This document shows, piece after piece, positions 9,174 through 17,317 of a stretch of DNA of 64,000 nt (positions are counted from its first letter, which is position 1; the number at the start of each line of letters is the position of its first letter). The notes beneath the pieces were generated by a model. The model saw only the letters and a program-made list of their open reading frames with translations, had not been told where the DNA came from and did no database searches. The position numbers and the translations under genes are program-made. Origin of the DNA: Deefgea piscis (GTDB lineage Bacteria; Pseudomonadota; Gammaproteobacteria; Burkholderiales; Chitinibacteraceae); the NCBI RefSeq assembly GCF_019665785.1, contig NZ_CP081149.1, forward strand, positions 1,488,001 through 1,552,000. Direction: 5' to 3'.

Positions 9174-9616
9174 CAATACCACTTGCTAGCCACTTTAAAG
9201 TGTAATTTAATTATGGAATTAATTACTGCCTTGTTATTTTTTTGTAATAAAATATTAACATTACAGAAGCTGGTTTAAGTGGCTGTTCTGCTTATTTCTA
9301 AAAGTGTCGGAAATACGCCATCTCTTTTTGATATTAATAAATTGATTTGTTGCGTTTTTGACTACATCATTATTTGTTAATGCTGCGTTGCAATATTTTA
9401 TTTTTCGCGAAATAGGTATAGATAAATGCAATTTATTTAGTTTTGTTGCGGTGCAGCAATAGTGTTTTTGCCGTATTTGGTAGTCCCACTCGTTGATTAT
9501 TGTGCGCATTTTCAAATGGGTTTATTTCATGGTTGAGGCGCTTGACAGGAAAAATACTTTGCTACTAAATAGACTTTGTCGTGATCAAAAATATAATTTT
9601 GGCGCGATGCAATCAT

Positions 9617-9654
9617 TAAAAATGAATAATTATTACATTAATCTTTCATTTTTA
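9617..9654 (-). terminator. Inverted repeat directly after a remnant stop codon
   Basis: A perfect 10-bp repeat, TAAAAATGAA / TTCATTTTTA. On the minus strand it starts at the stop codon of the remnant at 9652-9757, and its second arm contains five T residues, so it could act as a weak terminator for that lost gene. Confidence 0.4.
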
Positions 9655-9757
9655 AGGTTGAGGCAAGACCAGTTCGATTGCGCGGGTAATGCCAAAAATA
9701 ATGAGGATGGAGACTAATAACGCTAGAAATATAAAAGCTTGAGCGGCATTGATGACT
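9652..9757 (-). pseudogene. Possible 3' remnant of a membrane-protein gene
   Basis: Reading the minus strand from about 9757 to the TAA at 9652-9654 gives some 33 codons ending in a strongly hydrophobic helix (AFIFLALLVSILIIFG, then ITRAIELVLPQP). This is typical of the C-terminal end of an inner-membrane protein. Immediately upstream the frame closes with TGA, and there is no ATG, GTG or TTG start before the helix. The simplest reading is the tail of a decayed or deleted gene. A very short real membrane peptide cannot be excluded. Confidence 0.3.
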
Positions 9758-9841
9758 CAAGCTATACAGATGAAGTCATGACAGGGCGTAACTGAACTCG
9801 ATCGGGGTTTGTGTTGCTGACGTAGTGCAGGATTGCCAATC

Positions 9842-9870
9842 AACCCTTCCCTTGTGGAAGGGTTTTTTTA
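9842..9870 (+). terminator. Strong terminator just upstream of murB
   Basis: The stem AACCCTTCC / GGAAGGGTT with a CTTGT loop is followed by a seven-T run. No plus-strand gene ends before it, so it may end a small RNA or a leader transcript starting in the gap. Confidence 0.8.
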
Positions 9871-9924
9871 TTTATCCCGTACGCAAAGTGGTGGATAATC
9901 GCCTTTTGCTTTGTTGTGATGATT

Positions 9925-10941
9925 ATGTCTGCTTCATTAAGCCCGCGTGCGAATTTAAGCGCAATGAATACCTTGGGTTTGACCGCCTATGCATCCCGAA
10001 TTTTACACCTACAGTCGATCGAACAACTTGAACCATGGCGGCTCGATCCTGAATTAAATACGCGGCCATGGCTGATTTTAGGTGGCGGTAGTAACTTGGT
10101 CTTATCCGAGTCGCTCGATAGCGTGGTTGTTCATGTCGAGCTTAAAGGAAAGCGCTTATTACGCGAGGATAATGAGGCGTGGTACGTCGCAGCGGCGGCG
10201 GGCGAGCTGTGGCATCCTTTTGTGCAATGGACCTTGGCGCAAGGCTGGGGTGGGCTGGAAAACCTGTCTTTAATTCCGGGGACTGTCGGCGCTGCACCAG
10301 TGCAAAATATTGGTGCTTACGGCGTTGAGCTTAAAGATACCTTGGATCACTTGACCGCGATTGATTTAAGCAGTGGCCAGATGCAACAATTTAGCGCCGC
10401 CGAATGTCAGTTTGCCTACCGCGATAGTTTTTTTAAGCAATCGACAACGCCTTGGCTGATTTGTGAGGTCGTATTTCGCTTACCAAAAAATCATCAAACC
10501 AAAACCAATTATGGTGATATTGCTCACGCTTTACAGGCGATGCAATTGCCGGCAACGCCGAGTAGTGTTTCACAAGCTATTTGCCAAGTTCGCCAAGCCA
10601 AACTGCCCGATCCCGCTGTGATTGGCAACGCCGGCAGTTATTTTAAAAATCCTATCGTTAGTGCTGAGCATTACCAAAAATTACAGGCGCGCTTCCCGCA
10701 AATGGTGGCGTATGCCTTGGCCGATGGTCAGTATAAATTGGCTGCTGGCTGGTTGATTGAACAAGCTGGTTGGAAAGGGCGGCGCTTGGGACCGGTTGGC
10801 ATGTATGAAAAGCAAGCTTTAGTCTTGGTTAATCATGGCGGGGCAACCGCCGCCGATGTACTGGCTTTGGAGCAAGCAGTGCAGGCCGATGTCGCCGCAC
10901 GCTTTGAATTGGCTTTAGAGTCTGAGCCGGTTAAATGGTAG
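9925..10941 (+). CDS. murB: UDP-N-acetylenolpyruvoylglucosamine reductase
   Basis: 338 residues from the ATG at 9925. The frame also offers GTG at 9916 and ATG at 9919, and no strong ribosome-binding site decides between them. This is the FAD-dependent reductase that makes UDP-N-acetylmuramate with NADPH in the cytoplasmic phase of peptidoglycan synthesis. FAD-domain motifs are ILGGGSNLVLSE, NLSLIPGTVGAAPVQNIGAYG and AYRDSFFK. The C-terminal domain has GNAGSYFKNP, AAGWLIEQAGWKG and LVNHGGA, the long type I (E. coli-like) form. It is a single gene away from the mur/dcw cluster, with a terminator after it, and convergent with mpl. Confidence 0.95.
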   Translation: MSASLSPRANLSAMNTLGLTAYASRILHLQSIEQLEPWRLDPELNTRPWLILGGGSNLVLSESLDSVVVHVELKGKRLLREDNEAWYVAAAAGELWHPFVQWTLAQGWGGLENLSLIPGTVGAAPVQNIGAYGVELKDTLDHLTAIDLSSGQMQQFSAAECQFAYRDSFFKQSTTPWLICEVVFRLPKNHQTKTNYGDIAHALQAMQLPATPSSVSQAICQVRQAKLPDPAVIGNAGSYFKNPIVSAEHYQKLQARFPQMVAYALADGQYKLAAGWLIEQAGWKGRRLGPVGMYEKQALVLVNHGGATAADVLALEQAVQADVAARFELALESEPVKW

Positions 10942-10974
10942 GTATGTTTAGCTAGGTATTATTCAATATGGATT

Positions 10975-11006
10975 AGAGAGCGATACCCTGTATCGCTCTC
11001 TTTTTA
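10975..11006 (+). terminator. Terminator after murB
   Basis: A perfect 12-bp stem, AGAGAGCGATAC / GTATCGCTCTCT, with a CCT loop is followed by TTTTTATT. Confidence 0.9.
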
Positions 11007-11061
11007 TTCTATGGCCAGTAGCCGTGTGGTTTGCTAGCCGCGTTTGCGACTATTTTGCGGC

Positions 11062-12432
11062 TTATGCCAAGGCCTTGAGTAAAGCGTCATGGATGCCAGC
11101 AAAGCCACCATTACTCATCACTAAAATATGGTCTCCTGCTTGCGCGGATGCCGTGATCGCTTGGATTAATGCCGGTATGTCATTAAAACTTTGCGCTTTA
11201 TCGCCCAATTGAGCCAATGCTTCGCTAGGCTCCCAGCCTAAATTAGCGCCATAACAATAAACTTGATCGGCAGCGGCTAAGCTGGCGGGCAGGGCGGCTT
11301 TCATTGTGCCGAGCTTCATCGTATTCGATCGCGGTTCAAGCACGGCCAAAATCCGCGCATTGCCGACTTTGGCGCGTAGCCCTGCAATGGTGGTGGCGAT
11401 GGCCGTAGGATGATGGGCAAAGTCGTCATAGACGGTGATTTGATTGACGCAGCCTTTAATTTCCATACGTCGTTTTACATTGGCAAATTGCCCCAAAGCC
11501 TCAATGGCGACACTTGGCGTAACGCCTACATGGCGCGCTGCCGCAATCGCCGCTAAGGCGTTGTGCGCGTTGTGCTCGCCCATCAACGCCCACGTTAAAC
11601 GGCCTTGTGCTTGACCATCGAGTAAGACTTCAAAGCCATCTGGGTACACGGTACCCACTTGCCAGCCGTGCTCGCTCCCAGCAAAAAACTCAGTTTCACT
11701 CCAGCAACCGCGATCGAGTACGCGTTGCAAGCTGGCTTCTTTGCGATTCACAATCACGCGGCCTTGGCTGGGAACCGTGCGAACCAAGTGATGAAATTGG
11801 GTTTCAATCGCCGTTAAATCAGCAAAAATATCGGCATGATCAAACTCTAAATTATTTAAAACGGCGGTGCGTGGGCGGTAATGCACGAATTTACTGCGTT
11901 TATCAAAAAATGCCGTATCGTATTCATCGGCCTCAATGACAAAAAATGGCGAGGTGCTGTGCTGATCTTGGCGTGGTGTTTGCGGCAAGCGCGCCGAAAT
12001 GCCGAAGTTCTCAGGGATGCCGCCGATTAAAAATCCGGGGGCTAATCCAGCGTATTCTAAAATCCATGCCAGCATGCCCGTGGTGGTGGTTTTGCCGTGC
12101 GTACCGGCAATCGCCAATACCCACTTATCTTGTAAAATTTGTTCTCCCAGCCATTGCGGGCCTGAGGTATAGGGGAGTCCCGCATCTAAAATCGCTTCCA
12201 TCAGCGGCATACCCCGTTTAACGACATTACCAACGACGTATAAATCGGGCTGCAGTGCTAGCTGCTCAACGCCAAAGCCTTCAATCAGTTCAATGCCGAG
12301 CGCTTCAAGCTGAGTCGACATCGGCGGATACACATTGCTATCGCAGCCGGTAACGGTATGCCCTGCTGCGCGCGCGAGTGCGGCAATGCCACCCATAAAA
12401 GTGCCGCAAATACCAAGAATATGAATATGCAT
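11062..12432 (-). CDS. mpl: UDP-N-acetylmuramate:L-alanyl-gamma-D-glutamyl-meso-DAP ligase
   Basis: 456 residues. Mpl recycles cell-wall peptide by joining the tripeptide L-Ala-gamma-D-Glu-meso-DAP directly to UDP-MurNAc. The N-terminus MHIHILGICGTFMGG is the Mpl version of the Mur-ligase Rossmann motif. The ATP loop is AGTHGKTTTTGM (about 109-120), the central domain has ADEYDTAFFDKRSKFVHY, and the C-terminal domain has DDFAHHPTAI and LEPRSNTMK. The related MurC would lack the YDTAFFDKRSKF segment. It is divergent from a diguanylate cyclase gene. Together with amgK and murU elsewhere in this window, it shows an active peptidoglycan recycling capacity. Confidence 0.96.
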   Translation of the reverse strand: MHIHILGICGTFMGGIAALARAAGHTVTGCDSNVYPPMSTQLEALGIELIEGFGVEQLALQPDLYVVGNVVKRGMPLMEAILDAGLPYTSGPQWLGEQILQDKWVLAIAGTHGKTTTTGMLAWILEYAGLAPGFLIGGIPENFGISARLPQTPRQDQHSTSPFFVIEADEYDTAFFDKRSKFVHYRPRTAVLNNLEFDHADIFADLTAIETQFHHLVRTVPSQGRVIVNRKEASLQRVLDRGCWSETEFFAGSEHGWQVGTVYPDGFEVLLDGQAQGRLTWALMGEHNAHNALAAIAAARHVGVTPSVAIEALGQFANVKRRMEIKGCVNQITVYDDFAHHPTAIATTIAGLRAKVGNARILAVLEPRSNTMKLGTMKAALPASLAAADQVYCYGANLGWEPSEALAQLGDKAQSFNDIPALIQAITASAQAGDHILVMSNGGFAGIHDALLKALA

Positions 12433-12575
12433 AATGGAGATAACCGTAGTGCCCGTGGCGAAATTAAATCAAGTGAAATGAAAACGATTGTTTTTGAATA
12501 ATGGACTTGGCGAAGTATGCACTTGTCCTTACAATCGAGGGCAATAGTATAAACCAACAATTAGGCTTTAATTCC

Positions 12576-13547
12576 ATGACTCTGTCCACCCCTGTTAATC
12601 CGGTGGAAATTGCCCGCATAGCACTTAAGCGGCTTTCTGAGCGCGCTTTGCCGCCAACGCCTGAAAATTACACCCAATTTTATAACGCTATTTTGACGAT
12701 TAAGGCACCAGAAAGCAAAACCTCAACTGAGATGCAAGTGGCATGGCAGGTGTTGTATAAGCTGGATGATGCTGTGGATGGAGCAAGTTTACTGACTGAA
12801 TGTTTATTAGAAAATTTGGCGGATTCAAATCAGGTTTTTGAACAAAAACTTGGTGATTTAAAGCAAGTCCGTCAAGCGCATGTGGCGCAGCAAGTCAGTA
12901 TTGAAGAAACGCAAGCATCCTTAGAAGACATGCTCAATGTGGTGATTAGCACCACGCATAATGTGCATTCCACGGTGAGAACATCGCATAGCGATTTACA
13001 GACCATTCGCGATTCGATTCGGCATATTGAAGAAGATTTGGCATTTAATCGCAAAGTGCTTGAGCAAGACGCCTTAACCGGCGCTTTAAATCGGCAAGGG
13101 CTGGACCATTTATTACTGCGCGAAGTCAAACGCGCGCAGCGTATTGATGGCCGTTTAACGGCGGCGATTATTGATTTGGATGACTTTAAGTTAATTAATG
13201 ATCGATTTACGCATTTAGTTGGTGATCAGGTATTAATTCACATGACCAACCTCACCAAAGCGGTGCTGCGTGAATCCGATGTTTTAGTACGCTACGGTGG
13301 CGAAGAGTTTTTACTGCTGTTGGTCGACACTGATGTTCGCGGTGCGAGTTATGTGATTGATCGACTTAAATTAGTTGCTGGCCGAACGCCTTATATCCAC
13401 CACAATCAAAGAATTGAAGTGCGTTTTTCTGCCGGTATTGCGCAGTTAAAAGACGACGAAAATGGCCGTGCTTTATTGTTGCGTGCGGACGAGGCTTTAT
13501 ACCGCGCTAAGCAATCGGGACGGGGTAAGACTGAAATCGCCGATTAA
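12576..13547 (+). CDS. Diguanylate cyclase (GGDEF) with N-terminal regulatory region
   Basis: 323 residues from the ATG at 12576. The frame is open from 12501, but the family-like protein begins MTLSTPVNPVEIARIAL. Residues 1-140 form a mostly helical region containing PPTPENYTQFYNA, a motif shared by a family of cyclases with this type of N-terminus, then a probable coiled coil. The GGDEF domain (about 155-320) has DALTGALNRQG, the intact active site RYGGEEF and an RESD inhibitory I-site exactly five residues before it. It should therefore make c-di-GMP and be feedback-inhibited. There is no membrane segment, so the enzyme is cytoplasmic. It shares its upstream region with mpl. Confidence 0.92.
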   Translation: MTLSTPVNPVEIARIALKRLSERALPPTPENYTQFYNAILTIKAPESKTSTEMQVAWQVLYKLDDAVDGASLLTECLLENLADSNQVFEQKLGDLKQVRQAHVAQQVSIEETQASLEDMLNVVISTTHNVHSTVRTSHSDLQTIRDSIRHIEEDLAFNRKVLEQDALTGALNRQGLDHLLLREVKRAQRIDGRLTAAIIDLDDFKLINDRFTHLVGDQVLIHMTNLTKAVLRESDVLVRYGGEEFLLLLVDTDVRGASYVIDRLKLVAGRTPYIHHNQRIEVRFSAGIAQLKDDENGRALLLRADEALYRAKQSGRGKTEIAD

Positions 13548-13598
13548 GCGCGACCTTGCCGTGTTTGGCGGCTTTGGGTCGGATGCTGCGTTATCCAA

Positions 13599-13626
13599 CG
13601 CTGGCGTAGAAATGACTACGCCAGCG
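13599..13626. other. Long perfect hairpin between convergent genes
   Basis: An 11-bp perfect inverted repeat, CGCTGGCGTAG / CTACGCCAGCG, with a six-base loop lies between the cyclase and the LysE gene. There is no T-run on either side, so it may only slow or protect RNA ends. Confidence 0.5.
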
Positions 13627-13691
13627 CTTAGAGCCTTGTCTTAGGCCAAAATACCCAGCAATGCGGTTGGCAAACCCAATGTCAACAGACC

Positions 13692-14327
13692 CTAGTTCAG
13701 CCAAAGGGCAAGATAGCCATTACGCAGTACAAGGATTGCAAAATACACATACAGCAGCGCTGAAATCGCATGGCAAGCTTGCTTAAAGCGATTGCCCATT
13801 ACTTGGCCACCGTGGTGACTGGCAAAGACAATCCCCGCACTCCATGCGACACCACCAATAAAAAAGCCGAGTAAAAATTCCGCGCTGCTCAACCAAGAGC
13901 CATCGGTCGCTTGCGCGATCAGCGCGCCACCGACTGCGGCAAACCATAAAATCGACGTGGGTGAAGCCAAGGCCAGCATTAGTCCACGGCCAAATAAATG
14001 ATGTTTGGGTGGTAGGGGCGGGTGGGCGGTTTCGGCGCGCTGCGCGTCTTGTAATGCTTCTTTGGCCATTTTCCACGCCAGATAAATCAAAATACTGCCA
14101 CCACCGAGCCAAGTGACCCATTGCACAGCAGGAAACTGTAATAAATAGCGCATGCCAAGCAGCGCTAAAATGGCGTAGAACAAATCGGCAAAACAAGAGC
14201 CCAGTCCCAAAATAAAGCCAGCACGGCGGCCATGCTTCATGGCGACATCAATCATTGCCACATTCACCATGCCAATATCTAAGCACAATGATAAAGACAG
14301 CAAAATACCAGTAAAAAGTGTTTCCAT
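13692..14327 (-). CDS. LysE family amino-acid exporter
   Basis: 211 residues from the ATG at 14327 (METLFTGIL). The open frame begins at 14387, but the extra 20 residues are not family-like and abut trkH. Five to six hydrophobic helices cover nearly the whole length, with the LysE/RhtB arrangement: an N-terminal helix, GFILGLGSCFADLFYA, a cytoplasmic loop with many charges around residue 110, then two C-terminal helix pairs. Members export basic or neutral amino acids such as lysine, homoserine or threonine. The substrate is not predictable here. It sits 60 bases downstream of trkH on the same strand and may be the last gene of that unit. Confidence 0.85.
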   Translation of the reverse strand: METLFTGILLSLSLCLDIGMVNVAMIDVAMKHGRRAGFILGLGSCFADLFYAILALLGMRYLLQFPAVQWVTWLGGGSILIYLAWKMAKEALQDAQRAETAHPPLPPKHHLFGRGLMLALASPTSILWFAAVGGALIAQATDGSWLSSAEFLLGFFIGGVAWSAGIVFASHHGGQVMGNRFKQACHAISALLYVYFAILVLRNGYLALWLN

Positions 14328-14387
14328 TGTTTTTCTTTCGTAGCAGATTAAAACGTATTGCAAATAATTAAGGTGTTGATTGCGCAA

Positions 14388-15857
14388 TTAACTCCGCCAA
14401 AAAGCTCGAGTAAATAAGATTAAAACCGAGAAAATCTCCAATCGTCCCAAGAGCATTGCAAAGCTGCACACCCAAGTTTGAAAATCAGTTAAGCCAGAAT
14501 AATTACTGGCTGGGCCAACTTCACCAAGGCCTGGGCCGGCATTATTAATACAGGCAATAATGGCGCTAAAGCTGGAAATAAAATCCAGTCCCGATACCAG
14601 CAAGGCAAAAGTGAGTACCACAATGCTGGTGAAATATAAAAAGATAAACCCCATCACTGAAGCCAAAATCGAATTGGGAATAATTTGGCCGTTAACGCGT
14701 AAAGGATGAATCCCTTGAGGGTGCAACAGTAATGACATTTGCCGCCCGACTTCACGCGTTTGGATAATAGTGCGAATCATTTTAATACCGCCGCCGGTGG
14801 ATCCAGCACACGCCGTAATCGCCGATAGCAGTAGCATCACTAAGGGCGCAAAGATCGGCCATTGGCCAAAATCAACGCTGGCAAAGCCGCAATCGGTTGC
14901 GACTGAGATTAAATTAAATGAAACATGGCGTAGGGAGGTGAGAAAGTCAGGATAGGTTTGCTGCCAGACTAAAAAGCCACTTAAACCGATAATGCTCGAT
15001 GCAATCAGTAGCAGCATGGCTTTGAACTCAGAATCGTGCCAATACACTGAGAGTTTGCGTCCCGATAAAGCAAAATAATGCGTCGCAAAATTAGTTGCTG
15101 CTAACAACATAAACAGCATCAAAATCGCTTCAATCAGCGGCGAATTAAAAAAACCGACGCTGGCATCATGGGTAGAAAAGCCGCCAAGGCTAAGCGCAGC
15201 AAAAGCGTGGCATACCGCATCAAACCAGCTCATGCCGCCAACCCAGCGCAGCAGTAGCGCACAAAGCACGGTGAGGCCGGTGTAAATCAGCCACAGATTG
15301 CGGGCGGTTTCATGAATGCGTGGCGTGAGTTTGCTGTCTTTAATTGGGCCCGGGGTTTCGGCTTTAAATAACTGCATACCCCCCACACCTAATAGCGGGA
15401 AGATCGCAACAGCCAACACGATGATACCCATACCCCCTAGCCAATTGAGTAGGTGCCGCCATAAATTAATCGATTGAGGCAAATGGTCCAAGCCAACCAT
15501 GACTGTGGCACCGGTGGTGGATAATGCCGACATGGTTTCAAAATACGCATTGGTAAATGACAGCTGCGGGTCGTATAGCATCAATGGCACTGCCGCAACG
15601 GCAGGCAGCGCGGTCCATAAACCCACGGCCAAAATAAAACCATCGCGCGGCATTAGCTCTCGCCGGTAATGCCGAGTGAGCAAAAATAAGCTGATGCTAA
15701 ACAGCTGCAAACCAATCAAAGCTTGAATAAATGGCAGTAAAGCCGCGTCTTGACGCCACCATGCCATCGCAATTGGCACCAATAGACTGAGCGAAAACAA
15801 GATCGAGACGCGAGCGACGATATTGACGGTGGGTAATAATTTTTGTGCTAATTGCAT
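14388..15857 (-). CDS. trkH: Trk potassium uptake protein, membrane pore subunit
   Basis: 489 residues with ten or so membrane helices. TrkH repeats the pore-loop fold of potassium channels four times. Visible selectivity-type loops are ALSTTGATVM, ALSLGGFSTH, TDCGFASVDF and ACINNAGPGLG, and AITACAGSTGGGIK is also well conserved. It works with the cytoplasmic NAD-binding regulator TrkA, encoded directly upstream: the trkA stop TAA is followed immediately by the trkH ATG, so translation is surely coupled. Full length. Confidence 0.95.
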   Translation of the reverse strand: MQLAQKLLPTVNIVARVSILFSLSLLVPIAMAWWRQDAALLPFIQALIGLQLFSISLFLLTRHYRRELMPRDGFILAVGLWTALPAVAAVPLMLYDPQLSFTNAYFETMSALSTTGATVMVGLDHLPQSINLWRHLLNWLGGMGIIVLAVAIFPLLGVGGMQLFKAETPGPIKDSKLTPRIHETARNLWLIYTGLTVLCALLLRWVGGMSWFDAVCHAFAALSLGGFSTHDASVGFFNSPLIEAILMLFMLLAATNFATHYFALSGRKLSVYWHDSEFKAMLLLIASSIIGLSGFLVWQQTYPDFLTSLRHVSFNLISVATDCGFASVDFGQWPIFAPLVMLLLSAITACAGSTGGGIKMIRTIIQTREVGRQMSLLLHPQGIHPLRVNGQIIPNSILASVMGFIFLYFTSIVVLTFALLVSGLDFISSFSAIIACINNAGPGLGEVGPASNYSGLTDFQTWVCSFAMLLGRLEIFSVLILFTRAFWRS

Positions 15858-17234
15858 TTAGAAAAAACCTAACGAAACCGCAAACAGTTTCTCAACGTCA
15901 CGAATATGGCTTTTATTATCAATAAATAAAATCACATGGTCGTTGTTAAGAATCACCGTGTCGTGATGGGCCATTAAGACGGTGTTGTCGCGAATCACGG
16001 CCGCCAAATCAGCGCCTTGTGGCAGTTTGATGTCCTCGATTTTACGGCCAATGACTTTAGATGTATCGGGCGTGCCATGGGCAACGAGTTCAATGGCCTC
16101 AGCTTCGCCACGACGTAGGCTATGCACCGCGACAATATCACCTTGCCGTACATGAGCTAGTAGCGCGCCAATGGTGATTTGCGCTGGCGAGAGCGCAATA
16201 TCAATTTTGCCGCCTTGCAATAAATCAACGTAGCGCGAGCGGTTGATAATCGACACCACGCGGCGAGCGCCCATTTGCTTGGCGAGTAAAGACGACATGA
16301 TATTGTCTTCATCGTCAGAAGTGAGTGCCAAAAATAAATCGCAACGATCAACTTGCTCGTTTTCAAGCAGATCTTCATCAGTCGCTTGGCCGTGCAAAAT
16401 TAAGCTATCTCTTAGGTGTTCCGCCAGCCATTGCGCACGGTCCCGATTGTTTTCGATCAGTTTGATCGCATAGCGTTTTTCGATCTGTTTGGCCAGCCGG
16501 TAGCCAACATTACCGCCACCGCAAATGGTGATGCGGCGTATAGGGTGAGTCTGGGTGCAAAATTCACTGATTACGCGACTGACATCGCGACTTGCTGCCA
16601 GAAAAAACACCTCATCGCCGGATTTTAAGCTCACTTGACCGTTGGGCTTTAAGCGTTGATTGCTGCGATAAATCGATACCACGCGGCACTCGGTCGGATT
16701 GAGTTTTCGAGCGAGATAGGCTAAATCTTGCCCATCCATTTGTGAGCCCGCTTCAACGCGAACGGCGATCATTTTGGCTAAACCATCGGCAAATTCTAAA
16801 ACTTGCAATGCTTCGGTGGTTTCAATCAGGCTGACTAAATAGTCAGTCACAATCTGCGCAGGGGTGATAACGTGATTGACGGCAAAACCACTGTCGTTAA
16901 ATAGGCTTGGGTAGCTCAGCAAGTCTTGCTCGCGGATTCGCGCTAAGCGAATCGGCACATTGAATAGATCGTGGGCTATTTTACACGCGACGATATTAAC
17001 TTCATCGTAAGGTGTGACTGCTAATAGCAGGTCAGTATCTTCAATGCCGGCAGCGATGAGGGTTTTTGGGCTATTGGCCGAACCCAATAAGGTGCGTAAG
17101 TCCAGGCGATCAGCCAGTGGTTTGAGTAAGCTGGCATCGTTATCCACGATGGTCACATTGTAGCGTTCATGCACCAGTTGCTCAGCGACCGAAGAGCCGA
17201 CTCGTCCGGCACCTAAAATTAAAATATTGGGCAA
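15858..17234 (-). CDS. trkA: Trk potassium uptake regulator TrkA
   Basis: 458 residues with the usual duplicated layout RCK-N, RCK-C, RCK-N, RCK-C. The two dinucleotide-binding loops are ILGAGRVGSSVAEQL at residues 5-19 and CGGGNVGYRLAKQIE at about 236-250. TrkA binds NAD(H) and ATP/ADP and gates TrkH. A terminator of the preceding two-component gene lies about 40 bases upstream, so trkA-trkH probably has its own promoter in that short gap. trkH follows without a gap. Confidence 0.96.
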   Translation of the reverse strand: MPNILILGAGRVGSSVAEQLVHERYNVTIVDNDASLLKPLADRLDLRTLLGSANSPKTLIAAGIEDTDLLLAVTPYDEVNIVACKIAHDLFNVPIRLARIREQDLLSYPSLFNDSGFAVNHVITPAQIVTDYLVSLIETTEALQVLEFADGLAKMIAVRVEAGSQMDGQDLAYLARKLNPTECRVVSIYRSNQRLKPNGQVSLKSGDEVFFLAASRDVSRVISEFCTQTHPIRRITICGGGNVGYRLAKQIEKRYAIKLIENNRDRAQWLAEHLRDSLILHGQATDEDLLENEQVDRCDLFLALTSDDEDNIMSSLLAKQMGARRVVSIINRSRYVDLLQGGKIDIALSPAQITIGALLAHVRQGDIVAVHSLRRGEAEAIELVAHGTPDTSKVIGRKIEDIKLPQGADLAAVIRDNTVLMAHHDTVILNNDHVILFIDNKSHIRDVEKLFAVSLGFF

Positions 17235-17271
17235 AATAAACCCTCGTAGTCAGAATTAGCGGCTTAAAAAC

Positions 17272-17302
17272 AAAAATCGGCCACAAAATGGCCGATTTTT
17301 TG
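17272..17302 (-). terminator. Terminator between ntrX and trkA
   Basis: An 11-bp stem, AAAATCGGCCA / TGGCCGATTTT, with a five-base loop. In the minus direction it lies just after the ntrX stop and is followed by TTTTTGTTTTT, ending the long def-to-ntrX transcript. Confidence 0.9.
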
Positions 17303-17317
17303 CGTCAGTATCGTGAG

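Larger units (their letters stand above)
9174..9924. other. 750-bp gene-poor, AT-rich gap
   Basis: No convincing complete gene. Two short frames (9261-9515 minus, 9493-9717 plus) have no family features or good ribosome-binding sites. Contents that can be pointed out: an inverted repeat at 9617-9654, a 3' gene remnant on the minus strand at 9652-9757, an inverted repeat AGCTTGAG / CTCAAGCT at 9736-9763, and a plus-strand terminator at 9842-9870 with no gene in front of it. Confidence 0.6.

Noticed and set aside
9261..9717. Two short frames in the gap before murB (84 and 74 codons)
   Set aside because: AT-rich, no credible ribosome-binding site, no domain, poor codon use.
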